From positions 24,022,196 through 24,086,195 of the forward strand of contig NC_054873.1 in NCBI RefSeq assembly GCF_018320785.1: a stretch of DNA of 64,000 nt, given 5' to 3'. Below are positions 12,318-24,663 of the stretch, one piece after another. The number at the start of each line of letters is the position of its first letter. The first letter of the stretch is position 1. The translations under genes were made by a program, and so were the position numbers. This DNA comes from Cheilinus undulatus (Eukaryota; Chordata; Actinopteri; Labriformes; Labridae). The notes below the pieces were generated by a model. It saw only the letters and a program-made list of their open reading frames with translations, was not told the DNA's origin and ran no database searches.

Positions 12318-13137
12318 GTCAACTCTGTCTGATGTTTGTCAACTCTGTCTGATGTTTGTCAACTCTGTCTGATGTTTGTCAACTCTGTCAGATGTTTGTC
12401 AACTCTGTCAGATGTTTGTCAACTCTGTCTGATGTTTGTCAACTCTGTCAGATGTTTGTCAACTTTGTCAGATGTTTGTCAACTCCATCAGATGTTTGTC
12501 AACTCTGTCAGATGTTTGTCAACTCTGTCTGATGTTTGTCAACTCTGTCAGATGTTTGTCAACTTTGTCAGATGTTTGTCAACTCCATCAGATGTTTGTC
12601 AACTCTGTCAGATGTTTGTCAACTCTGTCAGATGTTTGTCAACTCTGTCTGATGTTTGTCAACTTTGTCAGATGTTTGTCAACTCCATCAGATGTTTGTC
12701 AACTCTGTCAGATGTTTGTCAACTCTGTCTGATGTTTGTCAACTCTGTCAGATGTTTGTCAACTCTGTCAGATGTTTGGCAACTTTGTCAGATGTTTGGC
12801 AACTCCATCAGATGTTTGTCAACTCCGTCTGATGTTTGTCAACTCCGTCTGATGTTTGTCAACTCTGTCAGATGTTTGTCAACTCTGTCAGATGTTTGGC
12901 AACTCCATCAGATGTTTGTCAACTCTGTCAGATGTTTGTCAACTGTCAGATGTTCTTTAACTCTGTCAAAAGTTCACCAATTCTTTCAGATGTTTGCCAA
13001 CTACACCAAATTTTCATTATTTACCTCTGATGTTTGTCACCTATGTCAGATGTTTTCAACTCCATTAAATGTTTGTCAACTTCATCAGATGTTAGTCGAC
13101 TTTGACAGATTTTGATCAGATGTTCATCAACTCAGTC
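12318..13137. repeat. 20-bp minisatellite, about 31 regular units plus decayed tail
   Basis: The unit aactctgtcagatgtttgtc is repeated in perfect 20-bp register from 12321 to about 12940 and then decays to about 13137. Units differ mainly at bases 4-10 (tctgtct, tctgtca, tttgtca, tccatca, tccgtct) and at one late base (ttggc for ttgtc). Because 20 is not a multiple of 3 and no frame meets a stop in the unit, three 20-codon-period open frames run through the array (the longest, 12336-13115, 259 codons). I regard these as by-products of the repeat, not genes. Variant units are arranged in a repeated order (see findings). Confidence 0.95.
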
Positions 13138-15445
13138 AGAAGTTATTTCAAAAAATTATTACTGTCTATCACTATCAAATATCAAAAAAACCTGACTTTC
13201 ATTATGAGTTAATAAGATGACAGGTACAGTTAAGTCTGTCTGATGGACAAAATTCAAGATATGATGGGAAAAGTCTTGCTTTGGTAAAATGTTGAATTAA
13301 GTATCTGCTCCTTCACACAATTACTAGTTGAGCCTACATAAATATCCACTTTAAATTAACGCACTTAAACATTTGTACCAAGTCACATTGGAAGCTCTTT
13401 TATCCCTTTTCTCAAGAATCAGTGATATTTATCTTGCATGTCATCTCTTGTGCACAACTGATTGAAATACAGACAGAAAATAAAAGTTGACAATTAAATT
13501 TGACATTTAAAGCCTATTCTAAAAGTGTGGAAAGCAAACTGATTGATGTGAATTGCAATGGATCATTTCTGAGGTCAAATTTCCCTGTTTAAGATGTTCT
13601 GGAGGGGCTGTTTTTCAAGTAAGGCTTAAAAAAACACAAATCAACCCAAAAGAGCCACATGTGGCTCAAGAGCCAAACTCTCAGTATCACTTCTAAACCT
13701 TTACCAATTTATAGGAGCTTATTCATTGTCTTTCTTTGATTTCCTTTTAGTACAATTAATTGTCCAATAAGTCACATTACTAGTGTGACATTAAAATGTA
13801 AAACTCCTAGGGTGTTACATATCCAGCTGATCTGACATTTCAGTGACTGAATTGACTGAGGTTGCACCCAGCAGGCAGCTGGCAGCTCCCATTTGTTACT
13901 CAAAGCTGCCACTACCCTAATTATATCTTTAGCCTTAAACTTTTTAAATCAAGGAAGTTTTTCAAAACTTTAACTCCTGTATTGTTTTCAAACATACACA
14001 ATCTGGCTATAGAGACCAAAATCCTCTTTGTACAGGACTATAGACATGTTTGTTGACTGTACAACTGGGGCTTCAGTGAATTTGGGAACTACATCTATTT
14101 ACTGGAATTTTAACCCTGGAGGTTACTGTTTGATTTGTTTATAAGAGAAAATGCAAAGAATGCACATTGACCAGATTTTAGCATCAGAATTTTTCTAGTT
14201 TTCATGTGAAATATGCACAACATTCTTTGGTGTTTCATTGGCAGCACACAGGAAAAGTGTCCATGTGGAGGATGACAGCTGAAATACAACCCTGGAACCC
14301 ATCTGCAGTCATTTGAAGACAAACTAGCTTTAAGTGACATCTTTGAACACATATCTACTTTCAAGTGCAGCTAACAACTCTGCTGCCTCTTCTCAAGTTG
14401 CCAGCCAGACAGTAAACAAATTCAACCTTCAGAAAATGTTACACAAACAGCTGGCCATCACCCCAGAGGGTACATCCTGGTCAGAAAATAGTCAGTGGGT
14501 GCCAAGAGTATCCCTTGGATAAATTGTGAAAACTCAAGTATGTTAGAATACTGACAAACAGGCATCAATTATAGCTCTTGTGAGGAGTTTTAACTGGCTT
14601 TGACCTATTAAAGCAAACAAGTAAAGACAAAGCATCCATTTACTTTATCACTTTGTCATTTTCCACCAATTTGGCTGACATGGAGGCAATTAATATCACA
14701 AAATACAAAGACCTCATATGACAATGAACAAATGACGATGTACAAGAGTCTGAGGCTTACAACTTTTTAGTGTGTAGCTTGGGCAGGGAAAGCAGCATTG
14801 GATGAATGCTGTCTACCTTTAGCTCAGGTGAGTGTTTGCTTCAGAATCACTTTTTTATATTGTATTTAAACGGCTTCAAAACAGCTGCAGAGCAAACTCT
14901 GCTCTAATGAGTGGTATCATATGTTTCTGGAAATACTGCTTCTCTGGTCTGCAATTCTTTAGATTTATGTAAGCTATATTAGGTTGCTAAATCAGTGGTG
15001 CAGTGCAGGGTGTATGCAGGTATCTATTACTCTGCATAGTATACCCACTTCTTCATCCCCTCTGATGATCATAATTCAGAAGTATAATGTCTATTTGTTT
15101 CCTAGGATGGAGAACTTTTAACCCACTGTAGTCTGTAGAAAGTTGTAGAAATGTTTAAGTTTAGACTAGGCAACACGAAACACAGGAGAAAACACAGGAG
15201 AAAAACGTTTTCACACCAGTTTTAACGGTACAATTCTTTATTTTCTAACTCGGTTCTAAAAAGTGTTTGCCTCAATCACTGTGAGGGGAAAAAACATGGT
15301 CTGTTAACATTAAAAGTGACTACAGGGTTGATGTCTAAAAGGAAAAGAAAATGGATGGATCATTATACATTATGGCAGAATTTCGACGACCCTGCCAGTG
15401 AAAATGACAGACAACAAGAAAGTGTTGTGAAACCTCTGGACTCAG
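13138..15445. other. Intergenic, no gene recognised
   Basis: AT-rich unique sequence. None of the short open frames has recognisable protein character. Confidence 0.45.
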
Positions 15446-15914
15446 GCCAGGTGTACACTGTGGGATTTTCAGACTCAAATTTTGAGTCACACAACTCACC
15501 TGGAAGTTGCACCGGGATCATTCATGATTTGTCATGCAGTGTACAGAGCGACACGACAGCTGACAAAAAAACAAACCAAGGCCCCACCAGCTACTCCCGA
15601 CTGTGCAGATGGATTATGGTATATTTGAAATACTGGTTGCACGACCGCACACACTCCCACAGAAGAATCCCCAATTTTGGTGCATGTTTTCCTGTCAGTC
15701 GCCATCTTTAATCACCATGAAAACAGCAGGAAAGCCTTTCTGACGTGCTCCACCCTCCATAACAAAGGGGAAGAAATGACCGGGAAATAGGCCTGCCTGT
15801 GGACCTTCAGCTGACATGAATGGGGATGCTGTGTGTCTGAGAGGGAAAGATGATGAGAGCAGTTTTGTTTCTGTTTGTAGCTTTTTGAAGCGTTAAAATG
15901 AGAACAGACTATTT

Positions 15915-16335
15915 GCTACTCATTCATCATTCTCTACTCATTCATATCTCTCCCTTCTTCTATTCTTTCTCTCTTCCTGGCTCAGGTGATCAGCTGATTA
16001 TGGGTGTTCACTCTCTTTAGTACGAAGCTAATCAGATTCTGCCTGAATCACGCACCTGTCATATTCAAATCTGTCAACCTTTCTTTCACAGTTTGTTGTT
16101 TAAATGTGCACGCTGCAACCCTCCTCCACCTCAGCCACCTCTATCTGCATCTCCCATCAACGCCACGACAAGTGTTGGTATCCCTTCCCTGACTCATTCC
16201 TGTCAGCCTCACTACAACCTCTAGTACATGAAATCATCACGATGGAGTCTAATTGCAACAGGCATTGCACATTTCTCTTTTATCAAAATTTGTCAGATAA
16301 GTTATTGTTTAACTTATATTAAGTTCTTCTTGATT
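15915..16335 (+). repeat. Dispersed repeat, copy 2 of 2
   Basis: Same-strand relative of 4557-4975 with shared blocks in the same order, including 'gctgcaaccctcctccac' (16116-16133) and 'gatggagtctaattgcaac'. Homology stops near 16335, where the A/T microsatellite tail of the LINE begins shortly after. Here it lacks the TIRs that enclose copy 1. Confidence 0.75.
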
Positions 16336-16397
16336 CAAATGACTTTAACTTTCAATTGTGAGACTTTTCAATGAAAACGCCACTGACATTCATCATG

Positions 16398-17068
16398 ATA
16401 ATAATAATAATAATAATAATATCTGGAATTTATATAGCATCTTTCAAGAAACCCAAGGACGCTTTACAAGAAACACATAAGACATGAACAAACTATGTGA
16501 TGGGTAGGATGGGTGTGAGGGGTGGTTTAGTGAAGACTGTAGGCTGTGGTGAACAGGTTGGTGCTTGAGACATTTTTTGAAAATGTCCAGAGATGGAGCG
16601 CTACGGATGTCTGCAGGCAGAGTGTTCCAGAGGGTGGGGGCTGCAGCACTGAAGGCTCTGTCTCCAAGGGTTCGGAGTTTGGTTTTGGGTATGGAAAGTA
16701 GGCCAGTGTCTGAAGACCGAAGGTCGCGGGATAGTGTGTATGGATTGAGGAGATCAGAAAGGTACTGAGGAGCCAGGGCATGGAGAGATTTGTATCTGAG
16801 GAGGAGGATTTTGTAGTTGATGCGGGACTTGATCGGGAGCCAGTGAAGGTGGATGAGGATCGGACTGATGTGTTGCCAGAGTCTAGTGCGGGTGAGGACT
16901 CTAGCAGCAGGGTTTTGGATGTACTGAAGCCTGTCCAGGGTTTTGCTGGGTACCCCAGACAGGACTCCATTACAGTAGTCCAAGCGGGAGGTTATGAAGG
17001 AGTGAATGAGTGTTTCTGCCACAGGGTCAGGAAGTGAAGGTCTGAGTCTGGAGATGTTCATCACAGTC
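16398..17068 (-). mobile_element. 5'-truncated L2/CR1-like LINE, second subfamily
   Basis: Minus strand 17064 to 16444 is a 206-codon open frame with the LINE C-terminal series PVAETLIHSFITSRLDYCNG, KTLDRLQYIQNPAARVLTRT, LHWLPIKSRINYKILLL, LRSSDTGLLSIPKTK and RAFSAAAPTLWNTLPADIR. It ends in an (ATA)n microsatellite at 16398-16422 preceded by the standard tail 'ggaatttatatagcatcttt'. It lacks the YADD region, so it is a dead 5' truncation, but with no stop in the remaining frame it is younger than the copy at 1484-2745, from which it differs in sequence. Confidence 0.85.
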
Positions 17069-17261
17069 TATCCCAACTTAACTAGTGTGAGCACTTGTCA
17101 TGCAGATCCAACAGATCATATAGTAACCATCAGATTGTATAGTGTGAGCACATTAAACGTGCACAATGATCATGAATCATAAACAAAACAGTTGCACCAT
17201 GTGAGCTGATTTTCCATCACAACAGTTAAAGTTGACTGGAAACCATGAAGTGTATGAGAGA

Positions 17262-18241
17262 GGTCAGGCTGCAGACTGTACATTTCTGATGACCACTCTC
17301 ACAGACCAGTCGTCTGGTGTAGCTCAGAAAGTGCCATAAAAAGTATTCACAGTTTCAGATAATTTTTAATTCAACTGTATTCATAGAGTATGGCAGTTAT
17401 ATTCATGAATTTCCCAAACTGCAAACATTACAACTGAGAAACATGTTATAAATAAATAGAGACAAGGTCAGAGGTCTAATCTGTGATTAAATTATGTATT
17501 GAACAGTTTTAGAAGAAGTTACACAAACAGTAGCTTGTTTGAGCTTAGTTGGAAGCTAACATAGCTACTCTAGCTACAGAATTTACAAAACTACACAAGC
17601 CAATGCAGCTAAGTTAGCTTAAGCAACAAGAGCTTTAGCAAACAAAGCTAGACCATACATAGCTATGTAGAAAGCATACTAGTACATAGCTGATTTGTGA
17701 GCTTAGCTTTAGCTACGTTACTCACATAGACATTAGTTATGGAGTTCATTAGCTAAGTAGCTTTGTTATCAATAGCAAAGTTAGCTTTGGTAAACTATTT
17801 TATGTTCTGGACCCCAGGAAGAATAGCTGCAGCCATGTGCTAATGCTAATGGGGATCCCAATAAACAATAAACAATAAACAATAAGCAATGTAAGCTTAG
17901 AAAACAAAACTAAAGCTAACATAGCTACAAAGACAGTGAAGCTTACATAGCTGCTTTGTAAACCTAGCTTTAGCTTTGTTAGCTAGATAGCTACGTATGT
18001 TATGCAGCTAACGGAGCTACGTAAGCTATGCAGGCTGTGTAGAGTGTTTTCATGGAGGATAAGTTTTTTTCCTGTAAGCAGACTCTTAACGTGGTTTTAT
18101 TAAACATTTTGTAAAAGGGTTTTGCAGGTGAGGCTTTGGCCTCTGATTTTTTTGGAAAGTTTCAGCGTGTATTACTGTTCTGAGATATACGGCGTCTTAG
18201 ATGAGCGATCTGTGAGAGTGGCTGTAGCGATGTAGCCAGAT
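17262..18241. mobile_element. TIR element carrying an AGCTA-rich minisatellite, copy 1
   Basis: The left end (17262-17335, 'aggtcaggctgcagactgta' then 'ccactctcacagac') is the inverse of the right end (18165-18241, 'tctgagatatacggcgtctt' ... 'ctgtgagagtggctgtagcg' ... 'gtagccaga'). Between them, 17526-18010 is built of GCTA/TAGC-based words (agctaacatagctac, gttagctttagctac). The same architecture is seen at 40109-40979. A nested piece at 17811-17890 ('ggaccccaggaagaatagct' followed by AATAAAC repeats) looks like a LINE 3' tail inserted in the minisatellite. There is no coding capacity, so it is a non-autonomous element. Confidence 0.65.
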
Positions 18242-18863
18242 TTTCATGAAGCCTGGCTTTACAGGCCAGGATCCGTGAAGCAATAAGATGATTCGTCCAC
18301 AGGGGGGTGCCACACAAACCAAAAGCCCCTCACAGGAGCTTTAACTTGTATTACCAGTAATCAAATCTGTTAAAAAAAGATCACAACATCTTGGCTACTT
18401 GGAGCACAGTTCTATAAAACACATTTTTTTGCTTGGGTAGTGAGTGTGGGCTTACCAGCCTTACACATCAGCCTTTTGCTCTCTCTACACTGCAGAACAA
18501 CACCTGGAGAGTGTGACCCAGCCGGCTGACGGTGGAGATGAAGATCTGGCTCCTGTTCCTTTAAGGCTGCATGTGGTCTACATCTCGCTGCTCCATGGCA
18601 GGCTGTGTAGGTGCACGCTTTCAAAGTTTGACTGGGGAATAGAGGGAGCAGCGAAGACGACAGCAGCATCGACCCGTCAGGAAACACACAGAGACAGTGT
18701 GAGGGGAGTGGGGGATTCAAGGACCGCAGCCTCGGCGATAAGAACAATAGGAGATATGAGTGAGCCGATACCCGATCTCTAAATGGAAAACACAGGCAGG
18801 TTAATGTAGCTCTGTGTTTCTCTGGAAGGAGGGACTCCCCCGGCTGTAGCCTCCCCCTCAGCC
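18242..18863 (+). promoter_or_regulatory. st8sia2: st8sia2 promoter region and 5' leader
   Basis: Position immediately before the st8sia2 start makes this the likely promoter and 5' UTR; the transcription start cannot be read from sequence and no TATA box is convincing. GC content rises from about 18480. A 5' splice junction upstream of 18864 cannot be excluded. Two short upstream ORFs precede the start codon. Confidence 0.5.
18756..18809 (+). promoter_or_regulatory. Two abutting upstream ORFs in the st8sia2 leader
   Basis: uORF1 is 18756-18782 (ATG, eight codons MSEPIPDL, TAA). Its stop is followed without a gap by the ATG of uORF2, 18783-18809 (eight codons MENTGRLM, TAG). Both end about 55-80 bases before the main ATG at 18864. 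If they lie in the mature leader they would be expected to reduce or gate translation of the enzyme. Confidence 0.5.
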
Positions 18864-18961
18864 ATGCCGCTTGTGTTCCGCACGCTGCTCTTCGCCTTTG
18901 TAACGCTGCTGGTGGTGTTCCTGATCATCGGTGATATTGCAGAAGTGGAGGAAGAAACTGC
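18864..18961 (+). CDS. st8sia2: st8sia2 coding exon 1
   Basis: Encodes residues 1-32 and two bases of codon 33: short cytosolic tail, hydrophobic signal-anchor and start of the stem (IGDIAEVEEET). The start ATG has G at -3 and aligns with the N-terminus of human ST8SIA2 (LLVVFLI and an acidic EVEEE/EIEEE run). Donor gtaagt at 18962. Confidence 0.93.
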
Positions 18962-20277
18962 GTAAGTAGCCCACCGTGTTTTCCCCACGCTCAGTCTGTG
19001 CGAGTGCATTGTTCGGCAGGTTTATCTCAGCCCGGGATATGCTAAGTGTTGGGAACTAGTCATATAAATGAGTTTATCTGAATTTAATATGAGTTTGGAG
19101 TTCTATGTGGGGTAAGTATGCTTCGTTTGTACATTTGTAACACTTGGGTGCAGCAGCGGTAGCAGCTGTTCAGACAGCAGCCTGCCAGGGTCTCCAAGGA
19201 TTAGGCTATTTGTCTTGCAGCAGCCTGCATGCGCGATAGGATACGTTTACACTATGAGAGAGTAAAGTGAAGCCTGTGTGTAAGAGAGAGACAGACAGGG
19301 ACAGAGAGAGAGAGAGACATATGGACGAGGGAGAGGAGGGGCAACAGATAGGAAACAAAAGAGGTCTTCCTTTTCCTTTTTTTCTATCCCATTCTCAGAC
19401 TTTGAAATGTTGAGCAGTGCAGCAGAAATCCTCCAACTCTCTCTCACACATGCCCCACTTGGATTTGACCTGCAAGAAAACACAATCTTAATTTAGAACC
19501 AAACACCTCTGTTACAAGGGAAGCCATCCAGATCTCAGCATCCTCCTACTGTGGAACCTCAAGAAGCTTGAAATGACTCTCTCTGTGTCTCTCTGTCTCT
19601 CTGTGAGGGTTTTTAGATGCCCTCTCAGCAGAAAGAACAGTTTGTTTTGAATGCAATTACCCGGCTGTGGATCATTTCATAATGAGGTCATATTCTTTTG
19701 TGATCCGCTGAGGGAAAAGAACCAGAACCAATTCCACTTCTGCATAAATGTGGCTCAGTGTTGTAATTTTATTAGATTTAAGTGCACCAAGGTTGTGAAA
19801 CGAGAGTGAAAAGAGATCCTGGCCTCTCTGTCCATGCTCTGGTTCGATTCCTCATTTCTTCATTTACACATATTCATGTCTCTATTTTATACAATGAGAT
19901 CAAGGTCATTTATTGCAGAAAAAAATGAATGCACATTCAGATTTTTTTCCTTTTACTGTAAATGCACCCTGGCTGGCTTATCCAACACCCCTGTGAAAAG
20001 AAATCCTCGTTTCAGTATAATGGGAGTCCATTAAGGCCACATTTCTCCTCATTACATCAGCAAATGGGCCCACAGTGGATTGCTCTAAAAATACAGTGAT
20101 GCTCGCTTTTCACCTTCATTCTGTCTTAAAAGATGGAAGTACAGTTTCAAAGAGAGTGGGCACATTTATACTTCCATGATACGATTACAGGAAGGATGGG
20201 AGGCTTCTGTCCATCATGAAGCGATAATTAAGGCTGCTGATGTGGTTCATAATTCAATCTTTTTTTTTCTTTTCCAG

Positions 20278-20334
20278 AAGTACAGGACACTCCAAGAAGA
20301 CAAACCTGCACCTGCTCATCCCTAAACCACACAG
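20278..20334 (+). CDS. st8sia2: st8sia2 coding exon 2
   Basis: 57 bases between a strong T-rich acceptor (ttttccag, ends 20277) and a gtctga donor. It keeps phase 2 on both sides and encodes the stem residues 34-51 (STGHSKKTNLHLLIPKPH). The stem is poorly conserved in the family, so support comes from splice signals and phase rather than sequence identity. Confidence 0.8.
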
Positions 20335-21720
20335 GTCTGAAATCCAATTATTTCCACACACATGACCACCTATAGATATACATCCAGGAGATCACTCGTA
20401 AGGAGCTCGCTGGTGTTTCTGTATTATTTTCAGTTTGCACTGGCTGTTTGATTCTTTTGCAGCTCTAAAACACTGACTCATTCACAGTGAGTGTCTCATT
20501 ACTTTTTACAGCAGGAGGACATCTGCTATAAATACATTCCCATCAATGTAGTGGAGTCCATGTGACTCTGAACACATCTGCCCCAAAAAAGCATGATAAT
20601 AACTGTGATACGGTATTGTAAACCCCAAGCAAAGCAGAATGTATGCTGTTTGAAAGCAGCATTGTAGGACGTAATCAGATATTTTGATTTGTAGGTTAAC
20701 ATATAAATAAAGTATTACATTTAAAAGTCCTTCATTATTCATTAATTGGGCATGAGTAATATCACTAAAATGTATTAATGTATTCCTACTCATGCAGAAA
20801 ATTGCTTCCATGAGTGTTTTCCTTAATTATTAAATTAGTTTTAGTCATGTAATCGTGTCAGTATCATTTAACTGCTCTAGCTGGTTAAAATGGGAAAAAC
20901 GTGAGTAATGCTGCCAGATAACAGGATACAGATGCTTTTTAGTTTGTGTTTGAGCTGATACTGAGATTAATCTTTGCTTGTAAATACAGAAAGACACATT
21001 AAAGCTAAAGAAATTCATCACCAACCTGATAGAACAGGGAGCACATGCAGCCCCTCCTACTTAAAGTGGCCCTCATGTAAATTTTAGATATCAGAAAATT
21101 ATAAACATGAAGACAACCAGACAAAAATTCTTCCTTATAAGTTTATTTTTCTCATACATGTTCCCTTTTTTGCTAGAAATTAGAAATTTGATTTTTAGTA
21201 AAACTCTTTAGAAGCATCACAAAATGCATGAAAATAGAGATTAAAGAAACTAAAATAGACTAAAAAAGAAACTTCCGTTCATTGAATTGAAGAAGTAGAT
21301 TGAATCTCCTTCTACTGTTTAGCTGATTAAATTGAGTTTAAAAATGTAAATATAGGTGTAGTACCTTGTGCTAAAGGCTTTATATATTTAATAGGTCTAA
21401 GTGGCTCTTGAGAATAACAATAATCTGCTCCCTTGGTAGTCAAGTTGTTCAAGGTAAGGATGTTTAGATTTTTATTTCTTGATACGCTACATTGTCTCAT
21501 GTAAAATGGTGCAGTCATCTGTTTTAATGATTGATTGTATCAAAAAAAAATGAAGCTTTTAAAATAAATACAGGACTTCAGTCCAAGATTTAGCTGCCAC
21601 TGAATGTGCAAATGTTATTTGTAATACAACAACCCTGTCCATTTGATATGTAAAACTGACTTTCCTAGTGCTGTCTTGTGGACTTTCCTCTAAGGTCCCC
21701 TGTAGTTGTATAACTTGAAG

Positions 21721-22405
21721 TTTAAAGTCCCTCTAAACCGTTATGTAGTGTTTGTTATATGACAGGCCACTGTGTTATGAACCACCGGGCCAAATTTCAG
21801 TCATGAAAAACCTAAGTTTATAAAATTAAGCTTCAAAGTCATGAAAAATGAAGCAGTAATATCTGCTCTAGTATGATGTGGGTGTGTCGTTTGAATGAAC
21901 TGAAACCACACCCACTTACAAGAAATACAATCCTCTCATACTTTGAAAAATACTTCTGATCAGAGCACAGCTGCCTGGCTCTGAGCCAGAGCAAAGAGAC
22001 AGAAGTTGGGATTTGAATTTACTGTTTTCTGGTACAAATCTCTCTGTTATGATACTTTTAATGACCCGTAGGCCACCATGGTTGATAAATTTGTAAAATT
22101 TGCCTCACAATGAACAAAGCAAGGCATATGCCAGCTGTTAACTTTCACTGTAAGCAGTAACATCAGCTAACAATTATTCGTAATTGGGAAATTCCCCATT
22201 AAGACAGGTGATGTCATGGGCCCCTATATTTTCACTGCTCGAATTAAACCAAACCAGGAAAGAGGTAAACAACTTTCTAATGGTCTAAATCCAAAATTCA
22301 GTCACACCTAGATCTCAGTGTTTTCACTTGTTTACAGCAACCTTATTCCAACATATCTAGTGTGTTAAGACACAAAGTTTGGATTTCACTTTACAGGGAC
22401 TTTAA
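21721..22405 (+). repeat. TIR repeat in st8sia2 intron 2, copy A
   Basis: Starts 'ttaaagtccctctaaaccgt' and ends 'ttcactttacagggacttta', which are inverted relatives. Internal words (atgacaggccactgtg, accaccgggccaaatttcag, gtcatgaaaaacct, tttactgttttctgg, ggtctaaatccaaaattcag) recur in reverse complement at 32208-33396. No coding capacity; non-autonomous DNA transposon by inference. Confidence 0.75.
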
Positions 22406-24427
22406 TGTGAAGACCTACTTAAGCACTACTGATGAATTTGAGCTCTTGTGCTTAATCCAGCATATCTATATTGATACTAGGGATGGTATATTTCTGCAAT
22501 AGTATATTTCTGCAGATATGCTGACATTTACAAACTCATTATTACCACTTCTGATACCAATATATTAACACATTTTAAATGTATAGAACACCACGTGTCC
22601 TGCACTACAATGTACCTGTTCCTCTTATTGTGTGCCTATTTGATTTGGAAACAGACCCAAACAAGACAAAAATGATGTTACAATAAATAATTGATGTATT
22701 CCTTTTTTTAAATATAGAAATTCAATAATTAAAAGCATAACGTTATTTCTGTTTCTTGGCATTTAATCCAAGCTTCATCTGTCTTCTTTAAAGCCTCAAA
22801 AACACAGAAACATTGTTGTGACAGACAGTGAGCTCTGTTGAGCACTGAATAAAAATTGGCTTATTTTGTATTGGTCTTATACTTTCAAATCAAAACTTTC
22901 ACCTGATTAACCACAGGATTGACAGCAGTGTGGTTCACTTAGACAATCCTGAGAAAGTGCTTACAATAACACAAAAAACACATTCTTTTCTAGTGTAAAA
23001 AAATAGAATCTAGCTGTAGCACCGACCTTAAACTTAAGTCCTTTGAAACCACTTAAAAGTTTGAGGAATGCGGATGAAAAAAGACAAAAACTTAAGTTGA
23101 GGTAGTTTGATTCTGCTTCAACCCATACAAACTTATTCATACATCTTGACTATGTTTACAGTCGACATATCAGGGGAAAAAACTCCTTCACTTTAGTTTA
23201 TCAGTAGTTGGATTTCTTTCCACAAGTATGTCCATAAAACGGCAAAACCACCACTGGCTTTTTTATTCTGTTGAGCTTGTCCACCTTTTGCTCACTATCT
23301 ATAACTTCTTGTAACCTCATTTTTTGTTGACACTCTAAGTATTCCACCATTTCTTGATTTCCCACCATCTAGGAGATGAATGATATTCATTTAAGCACCT
23401 CTCCAAAATTGCTGCTTCCAAGCAGTCCTGCTACAGCTCTGAAGCCTGATGTTTATCATGAGAAAACAGATTAAACAATAGAACTGAACTGATTAAAACA
23501 GATAACTGTGAAAAAGATAAATTTATGAATTTGGTTTTTGATAATTTGATAACTGCCTTAATCTGATAAATCATATCAGATTATGCTGGTTACATAATCA
23601 TAAATCAGATAATGAACTTTTTATATGGGTATATTTACATGTACATTTTTTTCTTATTTTCAAGAATGCATCCAACACTTGGTACCTGGGACTTTTTTGT
23701 GTCAATACTGTTTAAACAGGAATTGATTCTGCTTAAATCTTTACAACATTCATGTTGAAATTTAAAAATTGTAAAAGAGTAATATCTCTCTAAATATCGA
23801 GGAATACCTGCAAGCTAGTTCAAGCATGCAGCTAGACCTGCACTGATTTCACACTTGACTTGCTTCATTATCCACAATCACCTGACCAGTACATCCTCCC
23901 TGACTGGCGGTCGATCTAAGCTGCAAGGCCTCTCCTTCCCACTGCTGTGTCAGTGCCAGTGCTGCCTGGCACCGGTTCTTTCAATCTTGCTTTCAGCCCC
24001 ACCACCCCCAGCATCCACCTGTAGGCCTGCAGCCTCAATGCCAAACTCAAACTGCTGCTGCAGTTATCATTTCAAAACATACAAACATGAGTTGGCAGGC
24101 TGAAGTGGAATAAAGAACAAGCAAAACTGGCATGCAGTTTTCAGACTGAGGTTAATTAAGTTCTTAATGTTTGTACAAGAGTAAATTAGCTGAGTTTAAT
24201 TCTACTAACGTTTCTACTTTCATGATCACAAATGAGTCTAAGAGAGCTCCATAATCACACAAAAAATGGCAAACTATTGTAACTATGACAAAAAGGTTGA
24301 ACAGGAGAACTTAAACAGAAAGAAGCAGAGGATGTTTACTCCACACATTAACCTTGTTAAAAAGCTTTTGTTGTCTATTGATTTTATCTTTTGAGCCTGT
24401 AATTATATGACTTTCCCTCTCATTTAG

Positions 24428-24568
24428 GAAGAACACAGCACACGTGGATCCAACTGCTTTGACGAACCTGAGCAAAGACATAAACCATCTCAATCCAAGC
24501 TGCAATAACACTGCCAGGCTCTCATCAAACAGCTGGACCTTCAACAAAACGCTCTCCAAACTCATCAG
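24428..24568 (+). CDS. st8sia2: st8sia2 coding exon 3
   Basis: Residues 53-98, stem and start of the polybasic region; three N-glycosylation sequons (N65, N78, N91). The end [13 protein letters not shown] lines up with human WRHNQTLSLRIR, which fixes the exon end at 24568 although the following dinucleotide is GC, not GT. Confidence 0.88.
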
Positions 24569-24663
24569 GCACTCTCATCACTCTGCATCATTTTCTCACC
24601 ATATTTTTACACCCCACTAAACAGCCTTGTGTATGACTCAGTTTTATACTTCTCTTCAAACAG
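24569..24663 (+). other. st8sia2: 95-bp GC-AG intron of st8sia2
   Basis: The exon 3 coding alignment continues without gap into exon 4 only if the intron is 24569-24663. It begins AG|GCACTC and ends ttcaaacag. Reading through meets a TAA at 24618, and no GT lies near the boundary. GC donors are a small minority of vertebrate introns; their usual consensus is GCAAGT, which this site does not match well. Confidence 0.8.

Larger units (their letters stand above)
15446..17170. repeat. Possible interrupted MITE enclosing two other repeats
   Basis: The left side ('ccaggtgtacactgtgggat', 15447-15466) and right side ('agattgtatagtgtgagcac', 17131-17150) look like the two ends of a fish PIF/Harbinger-type MITE whose consensus ends carry CACACTGTGCGAT, one in inverse orientation. 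Between them lie the dispersed repeat 15915-16335 and the LINE 16398-17068. The similarity is short and decayed, so this is tentative. Confidence 0.25.

Noticed and set aside
12336..13115. 259-codon open frame of repeating STLSDVCQLC... units
   Set aside because: It follows directly from a 20-bp repeat without stops in any forward frame; two further overlapping frames look the same. No start context, splice signals or family support a protein.
16527..17037. Overlapping frames on both strands across the LINE
   Set aside because: Shadows of the 206-codon LINE frame at 16444-17064.
24311..24565. 84-codon minus-strand frame
   Set aside because: Antisense shadow of st8sia2 exon 3.
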